Below are positions 11,932-21,480 of a stretch of DNA of 64,000 nucleotides, one piece after another; the stretch's first letter is position 1, and each line of letters starts with the position of its first letter. Source of the stretch: Acanthosoma haemorrhoidale (taxonomy: Eukaryota > Arthropoda > Insecta > Hemiptera > Acanthosomatidae); NCBI GenBank assembly GCA_930367205.1, contig OV884009.1, positions 86,883,189-86,947,188 of the forward strand, given 5' to 3'. The notes under the pieces are model-generated. The model saw only the letters and a list, made by a program, of their open reading frames with translations, did not search any database and was not told the DNA's origin. A program made the translations under genes and the position numbers.

Positions 11932-13800
11932 TCACCGAGCTGTCGTATACGTCAGATGACGGAAAAGTGGTGCACCATACAGCAAAGCAGGTCTAAGTAC
12001 ACTCTTATATATCATGAGCTTTAGACGCAGTGATAGATTGGGGGACGTTAATAAATGCGTAAGCCGGTAAGACTTCTGTCGTGTTTGCTTAAATTTCCAC
12101 GCAAAATGGCTACTAAAATGGAGGTGTCTGTCCGTTTTAATCCCCAGATATACTAGGTTGTTGGCTGGTGAATTTTGCTGCGTTCCTACTATGTAACTAG
12201 TAGGCAGCGGAATTTTTCCCTTTTGAAAAGAGAAAATTATGCAGTCAGTCTTACCCGCATTTACAGAGATATTGAGTCTCCCCAATCTCTCACTGATCTG
12301 ATTACAGGCTACTTCAGCCTGTCTGAGAGACCTCATGCTGCTACTGTACACCGCTATGTCATCAGCGAAATTTTTTTTTTTTTTCAAAACCTCAAAAAGT
12401 AATACAAGTAACAAAATAATATAATAAAATAATTGAATTACAGATTTCTCCTCTTCCTTCCATTCACAGATGAATTTGGAGAAGTGCATAAATATAATAA
12501 ATTTTGTTGTGGTTAAAAGTTCATAGTTTATATTCAACACTAGGTGATGAGGCTCACCTTCAACTTGTTACCGACACTCAATACTAAACACTAAAACAAA
12601 ACAAACAAAGTAAAACCTATACCTTCAGCGAAAGCAGTAACTGTTGCGTTTTCATATCGGGCTCCTACAATTTCAGACGTGTATACGTTAAATAGTACAG
12701 GGGATAAGACGGCTCCTTGGGGTACTCCACAGGTCAGTGGCACAGCTTTGGAGAAGCTACCACCCACCCACGCCCGCTTCGATCTGTTGTTCAGGAAGCT
12801 AGCCAGAATTGAATAGAGTTGCTCCGGGCAATCCCGGTCGCAGAGCATTTGACACAGTGTCCCATGAGACACGGAGTCGAATGCTTGAGTGCAGTCAATC
12901 GAAATCATAGCTGCGGCTATGTTTCTATTCAAGTTATGGCTAGCTTGTGACTATACCTTCAGAAGGGAATGCTCTGTGCTCATACTGGATTGAAATCCAG
13001 TATGTTCTGGCGGAATAATGTCATTTTCCGAGCAGTAATTTTTGATTTCAAGAGAATTTTCTCAAAAGTTTTTCCCATCTGCGGTAGCAAGCTGATCGGG
13101 CGGTAGTGGGCTGGGTGATCTCCGCTCTTGGCTGGCTTGAGTAATGTAAACAAGATGGCTTGTTTCCATGTGTCAGGAAAGTACCGCAATCTTATACAAG
13201 AGTTATATAATAGTTTTATAGTTGTACTATCCCTCTCCTCGGGATTTGTTTGAGCAGCACTGTTTGTATCCCCCGTGCCCTGGTGCTCGGTTTCCCTGAC
13301 ACCGGCGAAGAAACGCCTTGAGCTGCTTCGGTGATACAAACATTTGGTTCTGTTCAGTATCTACTGAAGGAGGCATGTGGTAGTAGCCCGTCCTAGCCGT
13401 AATGACCCTAGCGTAGTGGTCGGCCAGTTTTGTTGCCTGTTGCTCAGCAGTAAGAACATTGTCACCTTCATGAAGACTGACAGTGGTTGCCTTGCCTTTT
13501 GTAGTCTTCAACAGCTTCCGAAACCTCCTGTGATCGCCGTGAGTGCTACAAAGTCGCTCATGCCTCTTCGCTGTTTTCCAGAGTTTCATCAAGCCCCGAA
13601 TTTGCGTTGTGACAGAATTCACAACGTCCTTGGCTTGCTGATCTTTTGTCCTGTACGATCTATTCTTCTAATTGTTGCCCAAGGCAATAATTTTAAGAAT
13701 ATGGTCTGGAGGTGGCCGCAGGGAAAGTGGCATGGGGGTGAACTTTGGGATCGCAGTGCCTGCTGCGTCTACGATCACATCAGTTATGAAAGTTAGTTGA
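11932..13800 (-). pseudogene. LINE ORF2: endonuclease stump, linker and reverse transcriptase
   Basis: On the - strand a short endonuclease end (TDVIVDAAGTAIPKF) leads into a linker, then the RT. Recognisable RT blocks are HPAHYRPISLLPQMGKTFEK, SIDCTQAFDSVSH (first catalytic Asp), CGVPQGAVLSPVLFNVY and FADDIAVYSSS (catalytic DD). The thumb and C-terminal region follow, with LVYLGIKTDRHLHF and KSVLRPALLYGAPLF. Frame changes occur near 13620, 13230 and 12960. The FADD motif is split by the insertion at 12371-12624. The element cannot make active enzyme. Confidence 0.85.
12371..12624 (-). mobile_element. 3'-end LINE copy inserted in the RT catalytic motif
   Basis: TCAGCGAAA at 12362-12370 and 12625-12633 is a 9-bp target duplication around a 254-bp insert. 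Read on the - strand, the insert ends in a poly(A) run of 14. It contains GAAGGTGAGCCTCATCACCT, the 3' UTR motif of the same family seen at 59592-59611 and 60587-60604. It is thus a 5'-truncated copy inserted into another member of its family. Without it the - strand reads directly through the FADDIA catalytic motif. Confidence 0.8.
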
Positions 13801-13920
13801 AGATCTACTTCTTCTTTGGTGCGAAGAATTGGCACCGATGCAGGTTATGGCAAATTTGCGATAGATACAGCTCTCACTCCTCATCATTGGCTCGTCTTGT
13901 TTACGTCTCTTCTGCTGTGG

Positions 13921-14801
13921 CTACTGGGTGTTCGTCAGTCTCACCCTGGCAAGAAGCTCCTTCTTCTTGGAGCTCTGTAAGCAGCCTCTGTCAGAAGCCG
14001 GATGCGCCTCGCCGCAATTTAGAGGGGCTGTCTCATTTCTGGGGCACTGCCCCACTTCGTGAGGTCCTGCACATCGCACACACTTCATCTTCCAGCTGCT
14101 GTGGTTGCGCGTGTGGCCAAACTCCTGACATCGATGACTTTGGGGAGCCCCCCTCTGCTCCTTGAAGGTCACGATTCGAACTATGACGTGGTTGATGGCA
14201 CGTATTTTCTTCAAGGCGTTTAAGGTGACGCTTGCATTAGCTGTTACCAGGACTGGCAAAATATCCTCTTTTCGTCCTGTTGGGTCACTTCTTCTTATAT
14301 TTCGCACATCGACAACTCCTGATACAACCTCCGCTATTGTATTTTTTATTTCTTCGATGTCCTCCTGGACATCTAGACCGAGAATAAAAAAATTTCTTAT
14401 TTTGGGGTCCTCCTCTCGGGGTGAAAGTGTGGAATTCTTCACCACCTGTCTGGTTTCACAATTTTCTCTATTTCTGGATAGATAGTCGCTCCCTCTTTCA
14501 TTTTTCTCAGGGCAAAATGTATTATACTTGCTCCTCTGAGTGTCTGTGTTATATTTGTCGTTGTCTCTCCAGCGACAATGACTGGTGGTGGTTTCTTTGG
14601 TACTTGAGCCACGGGATTAGAGCTTTCAGGTGACTCATTGGCCAGTGCCTGAAATTTATTTCCGACCTTAGCCGGATTTTTCGCCTTTGTAGGCCGTTGG
14701 ACTTTCACTGTGATCTTAGGGTAAGTGAAGTCCTCTTCACTTTCCAGAGTTTGTGTCGGGGAAGCAAACCGCTTCCTGGAAGTATCCACTTCCATCTCCA
14801 T
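13921..14801 (-). pseudogene. LINE ORF1, gag-like nucleic-acid-binding protein (frameshifted)
   Basis: The start is ATG at 14801-14799 (MEMEVDTSRKRF). The N-terminal half contains NKFQALA and KKPPPVIV, typical of Jockey ORF1. After a frameshift near 14445 the second half continues with IRNFFILGLDVQEDIEEIK, the pre-knuckle (PRE_C2HC-type) region. CCHC-type zinc knuckles follow: one degenerate (CQEFGHTRNH), one intact (CVRCAGPHEVGQC) and one partial (NCGEAHPASDRGC). Such proteins package the element RNA. The frameshift and the damaged first knuckle make it non-functional. Confidence 0.8.
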
Positions 14802-14960
14802 TCTTCCGAAATCAACAATACGGTAAAATATTTTACTGGGGTACCATCCGCATGCACCACTAATCACTGACACAAAAACGAAACGAAACGAATGTTACCT
14901 GGTGCCACCCCTCACAAGCAAGATGGTGGCAGAAACAATGGCAGCAGACAACGTGAACAC

Positions 14961-16080
14961 TTCGACTGCTAGCACTGAACTTACTATCCCCTTTCATGTC
15001 GTGAGCTTTTGTTGCTCTTTTTCACTTCTTCTGGTGTTCATCATGTAACGAAACGGTCGGAAAGTGAGGCGAGGGGAAATTCGATGTCTCCCATTTCTCC
15101 AGCAGCTTCAATGGGGGAATCCTGGGGGGCATATTTTCTATATATTGAATGAATGTTGCTTACAGAGTAAACTGTACATATTGAGTGAGTAGAGTTGTGT
15201 GTGATGCATGAACGAACTTTTAAATCACAATTATTAATGGTGGATAAGCAAGTTGTAATTTCACAAGGAAAGGCATCCCAAAGCAGACATAAAATAAATG
15301 GAAGGCCATTGATAAACTAGTTGGCATGCTAAACATGGCGACAATACGAATTGAGGAATGCGTTGAGACTTTCTGTCTGGAATTACACTATAACTCGGCG
15401 AAGAATATTGTACGCTGTAAGCCGTGCTTGAACATTTCCTTTGTGTTTCCAAGTTGGTATTATACTTGCAGTTTGTGTTGATATATCATTTCCCCCAGCC
15501 AACACTTGAGCAAGAGTATACAGAAACTGTATTGTGTTGGCATTGATTTCTTTGTCCTGCTATAATCCTACATTTACATTTCGTTACGGCCCTTGGACTC
15601 CATTATCCAAACACGTATAAGCAAACACCATTCCATCACGTAGTATTTCCAACTATCCATCCTAGGACACTTTGGATCGTTATGTCCTCGTGTTACCTTA
15701 CATGAATTATAGATAATTTAGATTAGACCTACGAAGGTTGACAAGCAAAGGATGAAATAGGCTGAACTTTTTTTGAGGTTCTTAGCACCTAATTTGACAT
15801 TTAATGTACAGCTAATGATAGAACCATTTCGACAATATTCCAAATTGTAAAAATTAATGTCAAGTGCCATGTACCACACAACTAATGGTTACGTTAAAGT
15901 TACTAAAATAATTTAAAAGTTATTATGTGATAAAAAGTGTTTACTTGCTTTTTACATACTTCCATTTATGATTTATTTTCATAATACACAAAATGAATTT
16001 CAGTAACCACCACCGACTAACTCATTTCACATAACTTTTGTTTGTCGTGATTTCTCCCCTGCGATTGAAAATCTATCATT
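14961..16080. other. Spacer without recognisable gene
   Basis: Short frames only (for example 15261-15452 on the - strand), with no family resemblance. No termini or duplications found. Confidence 0.3.
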
Positions 16081-17160
16081 GGATTTATTCGTAGCGGAGA
16101 ATGGAGTATTTACTATCGTTATAATTTGGTTCTAATCGGACCTAGATGGATGGATAGGATAGGATAGGAATACGGTAAGTCGGGATGGATTTTAAGATGG
16201 TTTTAGTTTGTTTTCTGTTTAGCAGTTTGTATAGTTCGAAGTGTAGTCCAAAACGTCGATTGACTTCTTTGAGTCTGGTGTATGGGTTCCAAGTTAGTTT
16301 TTTGTCGAACCCCAAAGTATTGTATTTGTTGTAAGGTAAAAGTGACGTGAGTGATTTTCCTTCATTGACTTTCTGACATACGCAAAATATTCAGTAGTTC
16401 CTAAGAAAACGTTTTTGGTTGGTTGGGGGTGGTGTTTGGGAGAGAAGTTATCTAGGTCGAAACGCGTCCAGAATTGCTGCATGTACGGTACGCGTTGTCC
16501 GCTGAAACATTATTATTTTCTACCATTCACAATTTTGACGCGTCTGGATGTAGACTGCAATCCACCATTTGCTGGCTTCTGTCCCAGGGGATTAGGATGA
16601 TAGGATAGATTTGATGAAATTTCATTGACTTGGAAGGGATGAGCTCAAGGATGGACTTTTGATTGAAAGGATTGGATGCGAATGATGTATGACCGATTCA
16701 CTCTGTCACATAATTCTAGTCCGTTGTACCGAATGGTTGTTGTGTGAATTGTAAATTAGAAGTTTATTTTCTATTGAGAATTGGGTTGTACTTTCAGTAG
16801 TCTACAGAGTTGTCCTCTGCCTGTCTAGCCTCTGTTTAGCTCTTGTCTTTTTCGACTCCTGTGAGGGGTCCTTATCGTATCGAATAAAGGAAGAGGGATG
16901 GAATCATAAATAACTGTATTTGCGATAGAGGGTAAATGTAGTATGGTCCCATTTTCATTCAATAACAGTGATCCGCTATTGGTTGTACATACGCTTAATT
17001 TCGTTGAATATCATGGGATGACGTCAGTATTGTCTGCAAAATTTGTCAGAAAGGTATTGGGAGTAAAACAAAAATCAGCGGTGTATAGGTTAGAACCCAG
17101 GACAATACCCTATAGAGCTCCTTCTTCTATCCTACAGTAATTAAAATATTTTAAGCCACA
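16080..17160 (-). pseudogene. Two adjacent Jockey-type RT relics
   Basis: From 17150 downward on the - strand: a segment like GIVLGSNLYTADF ('QGsvLgP.LY.lYtaD'), then TNFADNTDVIP (decayed 'tFADDTAil'), then SIPLP and a decayed thumb with SIENKLLIYN. From about 16590 downward a second partial copy holds LTWNPYTRLKEVNRRF and NTPFSATNKSN, equivalents of 'LTWnpHTR.K' and 'NAPWyVSN.TLH'. Both halves correspond to the C-terminal half of a Jockey ORF2. The 16595-16890 block is alignable with 18525-18930. There are many stops. Confidence 0.6.
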
Positions 17161-18155
17161 GCGAACTTGAAAAAATAGGAAACATTGAGTGACAGAGTGA
17201 TTCAAGTGATGAGTGGAGAGTTTACAGTAGAATAACGCACGTGAAAAACTCTTCAGAGTATGGTAATTCTAAGAAAGCCACTTGATCTAACAGTAAGGAT
17301 AATACTTTATTTACCCCATAAGTTCGTTCCCCGTAAGTTCTCGTTTGATCTTCCAATATTTGTCGAAGGTAAAGTAAATTTCTTTGCTTTAGCAATGATA
17401 AATATTGATGTTTAAAAGCACGGTAAGTAAGATATGACGAGGTTACTCCTAAATCTGCTTAATAATAATCATTAACCTATGAAAAAATATAGTTGCAGGT
17501 CACCATGAAATAATTAAAATAAAAAGAATCATTTTTCTGATTACCAGGTATTATCAACTTATAGATGAACTTCAACTGTTAAATCGGAAGGCTCACCTCT
17601 GTGGATTGCCTCTGTTTAATTAAATAAAATATATATTACGTATTATGATTAATTCTTTTTATGTAGGCCTACAATAATTACACCGCTCAACATGTTTTTT
17701 GTCTCACGAGTACCAATAGGTGTAATTAATGCATTTTTTTTATCATGTTTTCAAATATATTTTCTGAATTTCATCATCTACAGCTCCATCATCCAAAGCT
17801 CTTTGTTATTTTTTTTTTATATTTGAAAAGAATGCTTCGTCGGTTTTATCACACTAAGAATATTATAATGCTAATATAATATATAATGCTAAAAGTAGAA
17901 GGAGCTTGAGCAGAACTGTATACCTACCTCGTGACTTCATGGAAGTCACTGATGGTTCCTGTTATTTTTAAGTACGCAACCGCATCCCTCCTTACTTCCC
18001 AGAATCTTATCCTCTTCTTATACATATATGTCTCAGCTTTGGCCCCAGACCCCACACGTCCCTAGACCTTCAGCCCAGTATGTACGTAACTCTTAATATT
18101 TGTATATACTAGTGTTTTGATTGTACTTCATAATATTTGAATTAATAATAACTAC
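17161..18155. other. AT-rich spacer between LINE relics
   Basis: No coding frame or repeat terminus was recognised, apart from A/T-rich tracts around 17800-17900. Confidence 0.3.
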
Positions 18156-18159
18156 TTTC

Positions 18160-18945
18160 TATGATAAAATTACAACCTGCCTCATTGGGCAATAAGTAAT
18201 TGTGATAACAATTTTTATTCGCTCATTCACACAGTATTTACAAACAGCCCAGACCCCTCCCAAGTCCACATGGTTGTCTCCCGTGCGAAGGAGGAAGCGG
18301 AGTCCTGGGAAGTCCCCCACACTCCTCCGTCAGCCGCGTCACTGGATAATAGCCAGTGGAGGCTGGCCAAGAGCGTGAGAGCCACAGACGCTCAGGACAT
18401 GATTGGAGAAATTTACCATTGCCAGGACTCCCACTGTCACGTATTTATAGGTCACGAGACCACTGCCATTTTAATCTCTGAGGAGGATTATAGGGATGAG
18501 TAGTGCAGTTCAAAACTGTGCTAGGGGATTAGGGTGGTTGGATGGAATTTTATGAACTTGTAAGGGATGAGTTCAAGAATGTAGAGTATATTAAGATAAT
18601 TGTGAAGGGTTTTGTAGCTGACGTAATAAGGGGCATTTACTATTGTTCTCAGGACTTTGGATTGAAAGATTTTATACGCTTGATGTTCGACTTTTTTGCT
18701 GTCCCCCATAGCTCTATTCCGTATGTCCAGATTGGCTAAGTATAACTTTGTAGATTAGTAATTTATTTCCTATTGAGAGATGAGATGTCCTTCGAAGTAG
18801 CCTGACAGTTGTCCAAAGCGTAGTTCTTGTATTTTTAGCCTCGTATGTGGGTTCCATGTCAGTCTTTCGTTGAGATAAAAGCCTAAATACCGTACTGTCT
18901 CGGATACAGGAAGAGGAATAGAATTCTAAAAAAAACTAGTGGACA
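18160..18945 (-). pseudogene. 3' portion of a Jockey-type LINE (ORF2 end plus 3' UTR)
   Basis: Reading the - strand from 18945: SIPLP then SETVRYLGFYLNERLTWNPH and TRLKIQELRFGQLSG, then a decayed 'TYGiELWGtAkkSN' block (AMGDSKKVEHQ). Next comes FQSKVLRTIVNAPYYVSYKT, a clear Jockey RT thumb/C-terminal signature. Below about 18520 is the 3' UTR, ending near 18160 with ACAATTACTTATTGCCC and GGTTGTAATTTTATCAT. The + strand frame 18270-18503 (77 codons) lies antisense in this UTR and is probably chance. The ORF2 part has a few stops and shifts. Confidence 0.7.
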
Positions 18946-19484
18946 GGACTTGGTACTTGCTAATAAAGTTTTTCTTTCTTTTCTTTTAAAAGACTCTCCT
19001 CTACGACGATTATTTAACTGTCGATTTGGTTATTGTCAAGTAAAAGCTCCTAGAGAATTTTAAATATGATAGAACCAAAAAAAGCTAACTCAAATGAAAG
19101 CATTGCTACTGTTGTGCAGGTTCAGTCTTTCATAGACATAAAAACGTGATCGAGCCTAGCACACATTCATCAGATCGACGCCAATTGTGAGATAGTAGTG
19201 AACCAGTAAACACGTCATTGTGTGTCTCAATTACTTTGTATTACATATTTAGTTTATATTACATTTTATTTATTATTTATTTTAATTCGTCGTTAGTTAA
19301 AAAATACCTAGAGTTTGTTTAAATCATCCTAACAAATATTGTTACGTAGGTGGTAAAGTGACTTTCAAGTCCCAACGGCGAAATCTTACTCCATCAGAAA
19401 AAGTGCTATGAACTTTATTTTAGGAGTAAAGTTGGGGTCCAAACAAGGGCCCGAATCCCACATGTTTATCATGTTCTAGGCTTC

Positions 19485-20030
19485 TCTTTTATGGAAAAAT
19501 GGCACACGCCACATGCCATTTCCTATCCCTATGATTTGGAGAGAGCCCACAACTCACTTTCTGACTGTTATTTCTGCTTAACAAAATTGAAGGGATTACC
19601 TCAAAATCAGAGCATAGAGTGGAGTGATGTACCCTAACTTGCAGTCTGAAATGAGACCAGTTCCACACTGCCAAGAATTGTCCATACCAAAGCCTCCAGA
19701 ACATGTGACTTTAGATGAAGAAAGCTCAGAGTCTGATATAAGTAAGGAAAAAAAAGAAAGTTAGTGATACAACTTTTGAACCAAGCAGTTCTTCTGAGCC
19801 TCATTTGCCGACTCAAGAAAATTTTAAAGATCTCATACGAGATTTAAAGTTAAGTCTGAAATGCTTGCTTCCCGGCTAAAAAGATGGAATCTTCTTCAAA
19901 AGAATACAAAGATATGTACTTATCGTAATCGTCATTGGGAATTTAAAAACTATTTTTCTGAAGAAAATGGCTTAGTGTTTTTTAATGACATCTCTTCTCT
20001 TATTAAGACACTTTAGCCTTTTTTCGTTCA
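19485..20030 (+). pseudogene. Relic of an uncharacterised arthropod transposon ORF
   Basis: In shifting frames the + strand gives a segment like YDLERAHNSLSDCYFCLTK ('wREp..h..DCYFC'), then PKPPEHVTLDEESSESD. Next is KDLIRDLKLSLK followed by MLASRLKRWNLLQKNTKICT and NYFSEENGLVFFNDISSLI. From memory this order (DCYFC, then 'lvRDLnLsK..aElLgSRL..WNLL', then a FF..e.g.v.f.Di block) matches a repetitive ORF family annotated as uncharacterised in many arthropod genomes. I cannot name the superfamily. At least three frame breaks; truncated before the 'wRlFIDsSK' block. Confidence 0.5.
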
Positions 20031-20602
20031 TCGACTTCACTACTCAATTACCTTCGCCCCTATTTTCCCCTCAAAACCTTCCTTTTTCCCTCCATCATTT
20101 CAATCGTTGCATCATTCCTGTCATACTGATCGCATAATGCAATCGTTAAACTTTCTACCTTTGATAAACCAATCATTAATAGTTTCCAATCAATCCGATC
20201 AAAGCGATGACTACGATCATAACCAGCACGCCGACCTTCAACTTAAGTTTAAATTAACTTATAAGTAGGTTTTAATCGTTAACATATTGATAAAATCTAT
20301 GAAAATCTTGCTGGCTGGCATTAAACATGTGATTTATATTGCTCCCCAAACTTTATTTTTAATAAATAATACAGAATAGTTTTTTTTAGGATAATTTGAT
20401 TTAGTTTTTACGATAATCTAGGTTTTTGAAGAGTTCTTAGGGAGCCCATGTCATCTTTTATTTTATTTCTTTAATTAATCGTTTACATGCGGGCATTGCA
20501 TGAGTATTTTAAGTAGTACTTGGAAGTCGGTCTCGCTACATTTTGGGAGAAAAGGCTCATTAACCAAAACCACTTCACTTGTCACTTCAGTGACCAAAGA
20601 GC

Positions 20603-20642
20603 TCCCTAATCGTCCTACAACTGTAATTGTAGGATGACTAGG
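20603..20642. repeat. 17-bp imperfect hairpin
   Basis: The left arm CCCTAATCGTCCTACAA and right arm TTGTAGGATGACTAGGG pair with two mismatches around a 6-nt loop. A second small palindrome, GTCACTTCAGTGAC, lies just upstream at 20581-20594. Function unknown. Confidence 0.45.
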
Positions 20643-20744
20643 GATATGGGAATGTATATGCATTTAAAAAATGAATTTGGTTGATAATTGATATAACGAA
20701 AAAGTCTGCAAAATAAATAAATCGTTGAAATTATGAGAAAGGAA

Positions 20745-21014
20745 ATGGCGAGGCTACTAATACTTGGGTTCATTATAGTGATTATTATTATTAGCATGAA
20801 AACAGTAAAGGAAAGGCCCACTAGCTGAAATTATATTGTAACTGGCTGGGAGAAAGTTGGGACTTAGAGGCAAGCGGGCCCCAAACGAAGTATTCAAGCG
20901 CCCCTTCATTACCAACAGTTGCCTGTGAGCCTCACAAATTAGGCAGTCACCTGCCGCCAACAATATGTCCTCAACCTCATTAGGCTGTAAACTTGAGCAG
21001 TCGGCCTCGCCATT
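20745..21014. repeat. Segment with inverted AATGGCGAGGC ends
   Basis: Begins AATGGCGAGGCTACT and ends AGTCGGCCTCGCCATT, i.e. inverted ends of about 15 bp with one or two mismatches over 270 bp. No target duplication is visible, so MITE status is unproven. The internal - strand frame 20963-20757 (LICEAHRQLLVMKGRL) looks non-random but is not recognised. Confidence 0.35.
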
Positions 21015-21229
21015 GTCTGTTGTAGCCGTCTGCCCCTTTCAAATCAACATTTTCCACTACACTCATTTTTCGTGTAATGTGAAACCGTCAGAACGAATGT
21101 GAAAGTAAATCATAACCCCATTGTTTAATTTCGGTATAAACCGGTAATTCTATCAGTGAATTTATCATTGGCAATAACTTATTAAGTCCAACATAGCGTT
21201 ATAAATACTTAATTAGCAAGGATAAATTA

Positions 21230-21480
21230 GAAAACATAGAGAGGCTTTACTGTTAAACTGATACGGAGCACTTGTTTTTAGTAGTTCTAAGTGCGGAAAC
21301 CCGGTTCGATCCCCGGCACACAAGTATTCAGTTTTCAAGGATTGTTTCATTCGGATAAATCGTGGACGACCCAGATAAGTCGAGTAGCTAGTTGAATAAA
21401 GAAATCCCGAATCCTTTAACCAAATTTAAGGTCGAGTTGTATAGCCTAGTGCTAACCGTACTAGAAACTCAACGCCACCT
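21230..21480 (+). mobile_element. tRNA-derived SINE copy
   Basis: A Pol III B box GGTTCGATCCC sits at 21303-21313 in the context GCGGAAACCCGGTTCGATCC. About 130 bp further on is TATAGCCTAGTGCTAACCG. The copy at 51.66-51.90 kb has the same pair in the same order and spacing (GAGGAAACCCTGGTTCGACT; ACAGCCTAGTCCTAACCATG), indicating one SINE family with a conserved distal domain. The A box is mutated. No complete tRNA fold; not a tRNA gene. Confidence 0.45.

Larger units (their letters stand above)
11690..14960 (-). mobile_element. Jockey-like LINE, internally deleted and self-inserted
   Basis: Reading the - strand: a 5' UTR from about 14960, ORF1 (gag-like, zinc knuckles) 14801-13921, a vestige of the endonuclease C-terminus at about 13800-13620, the linker, then reverse transcriptase from about 13340 to 11932 and a C-terminal domain to about 11690. 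Most of the endonuclease is missing. The 3' UTR motif GGTGAGCCCCATCA that ends related copies is absent here, so this copy is also 3'-truncated. A 254-bp 3'-end copy of the same family is inserted at 12371-12624. A related tandem copy lies on the + strand at 58.5-60.7 kb. Confidence 0.85.

Noticed and set aside
13377..14165. Long + strand frames across the - strand LINE
   Set aside because: Antisense to ORF1 and the RT linker, whose motifs are clear on the - strand.
18270..18503. 77-codon + strand ATG frame with Ser/His-rich product
   Set aside because: Lies antisense in the 3' UTR of a LINE relic; no motif and no splice context.
20745..21014. Definite MITE call
   Set aside because: Ends are inverted but no target duplication is visible, and two related termini elsewhere have no partner; kept only as a repeat.
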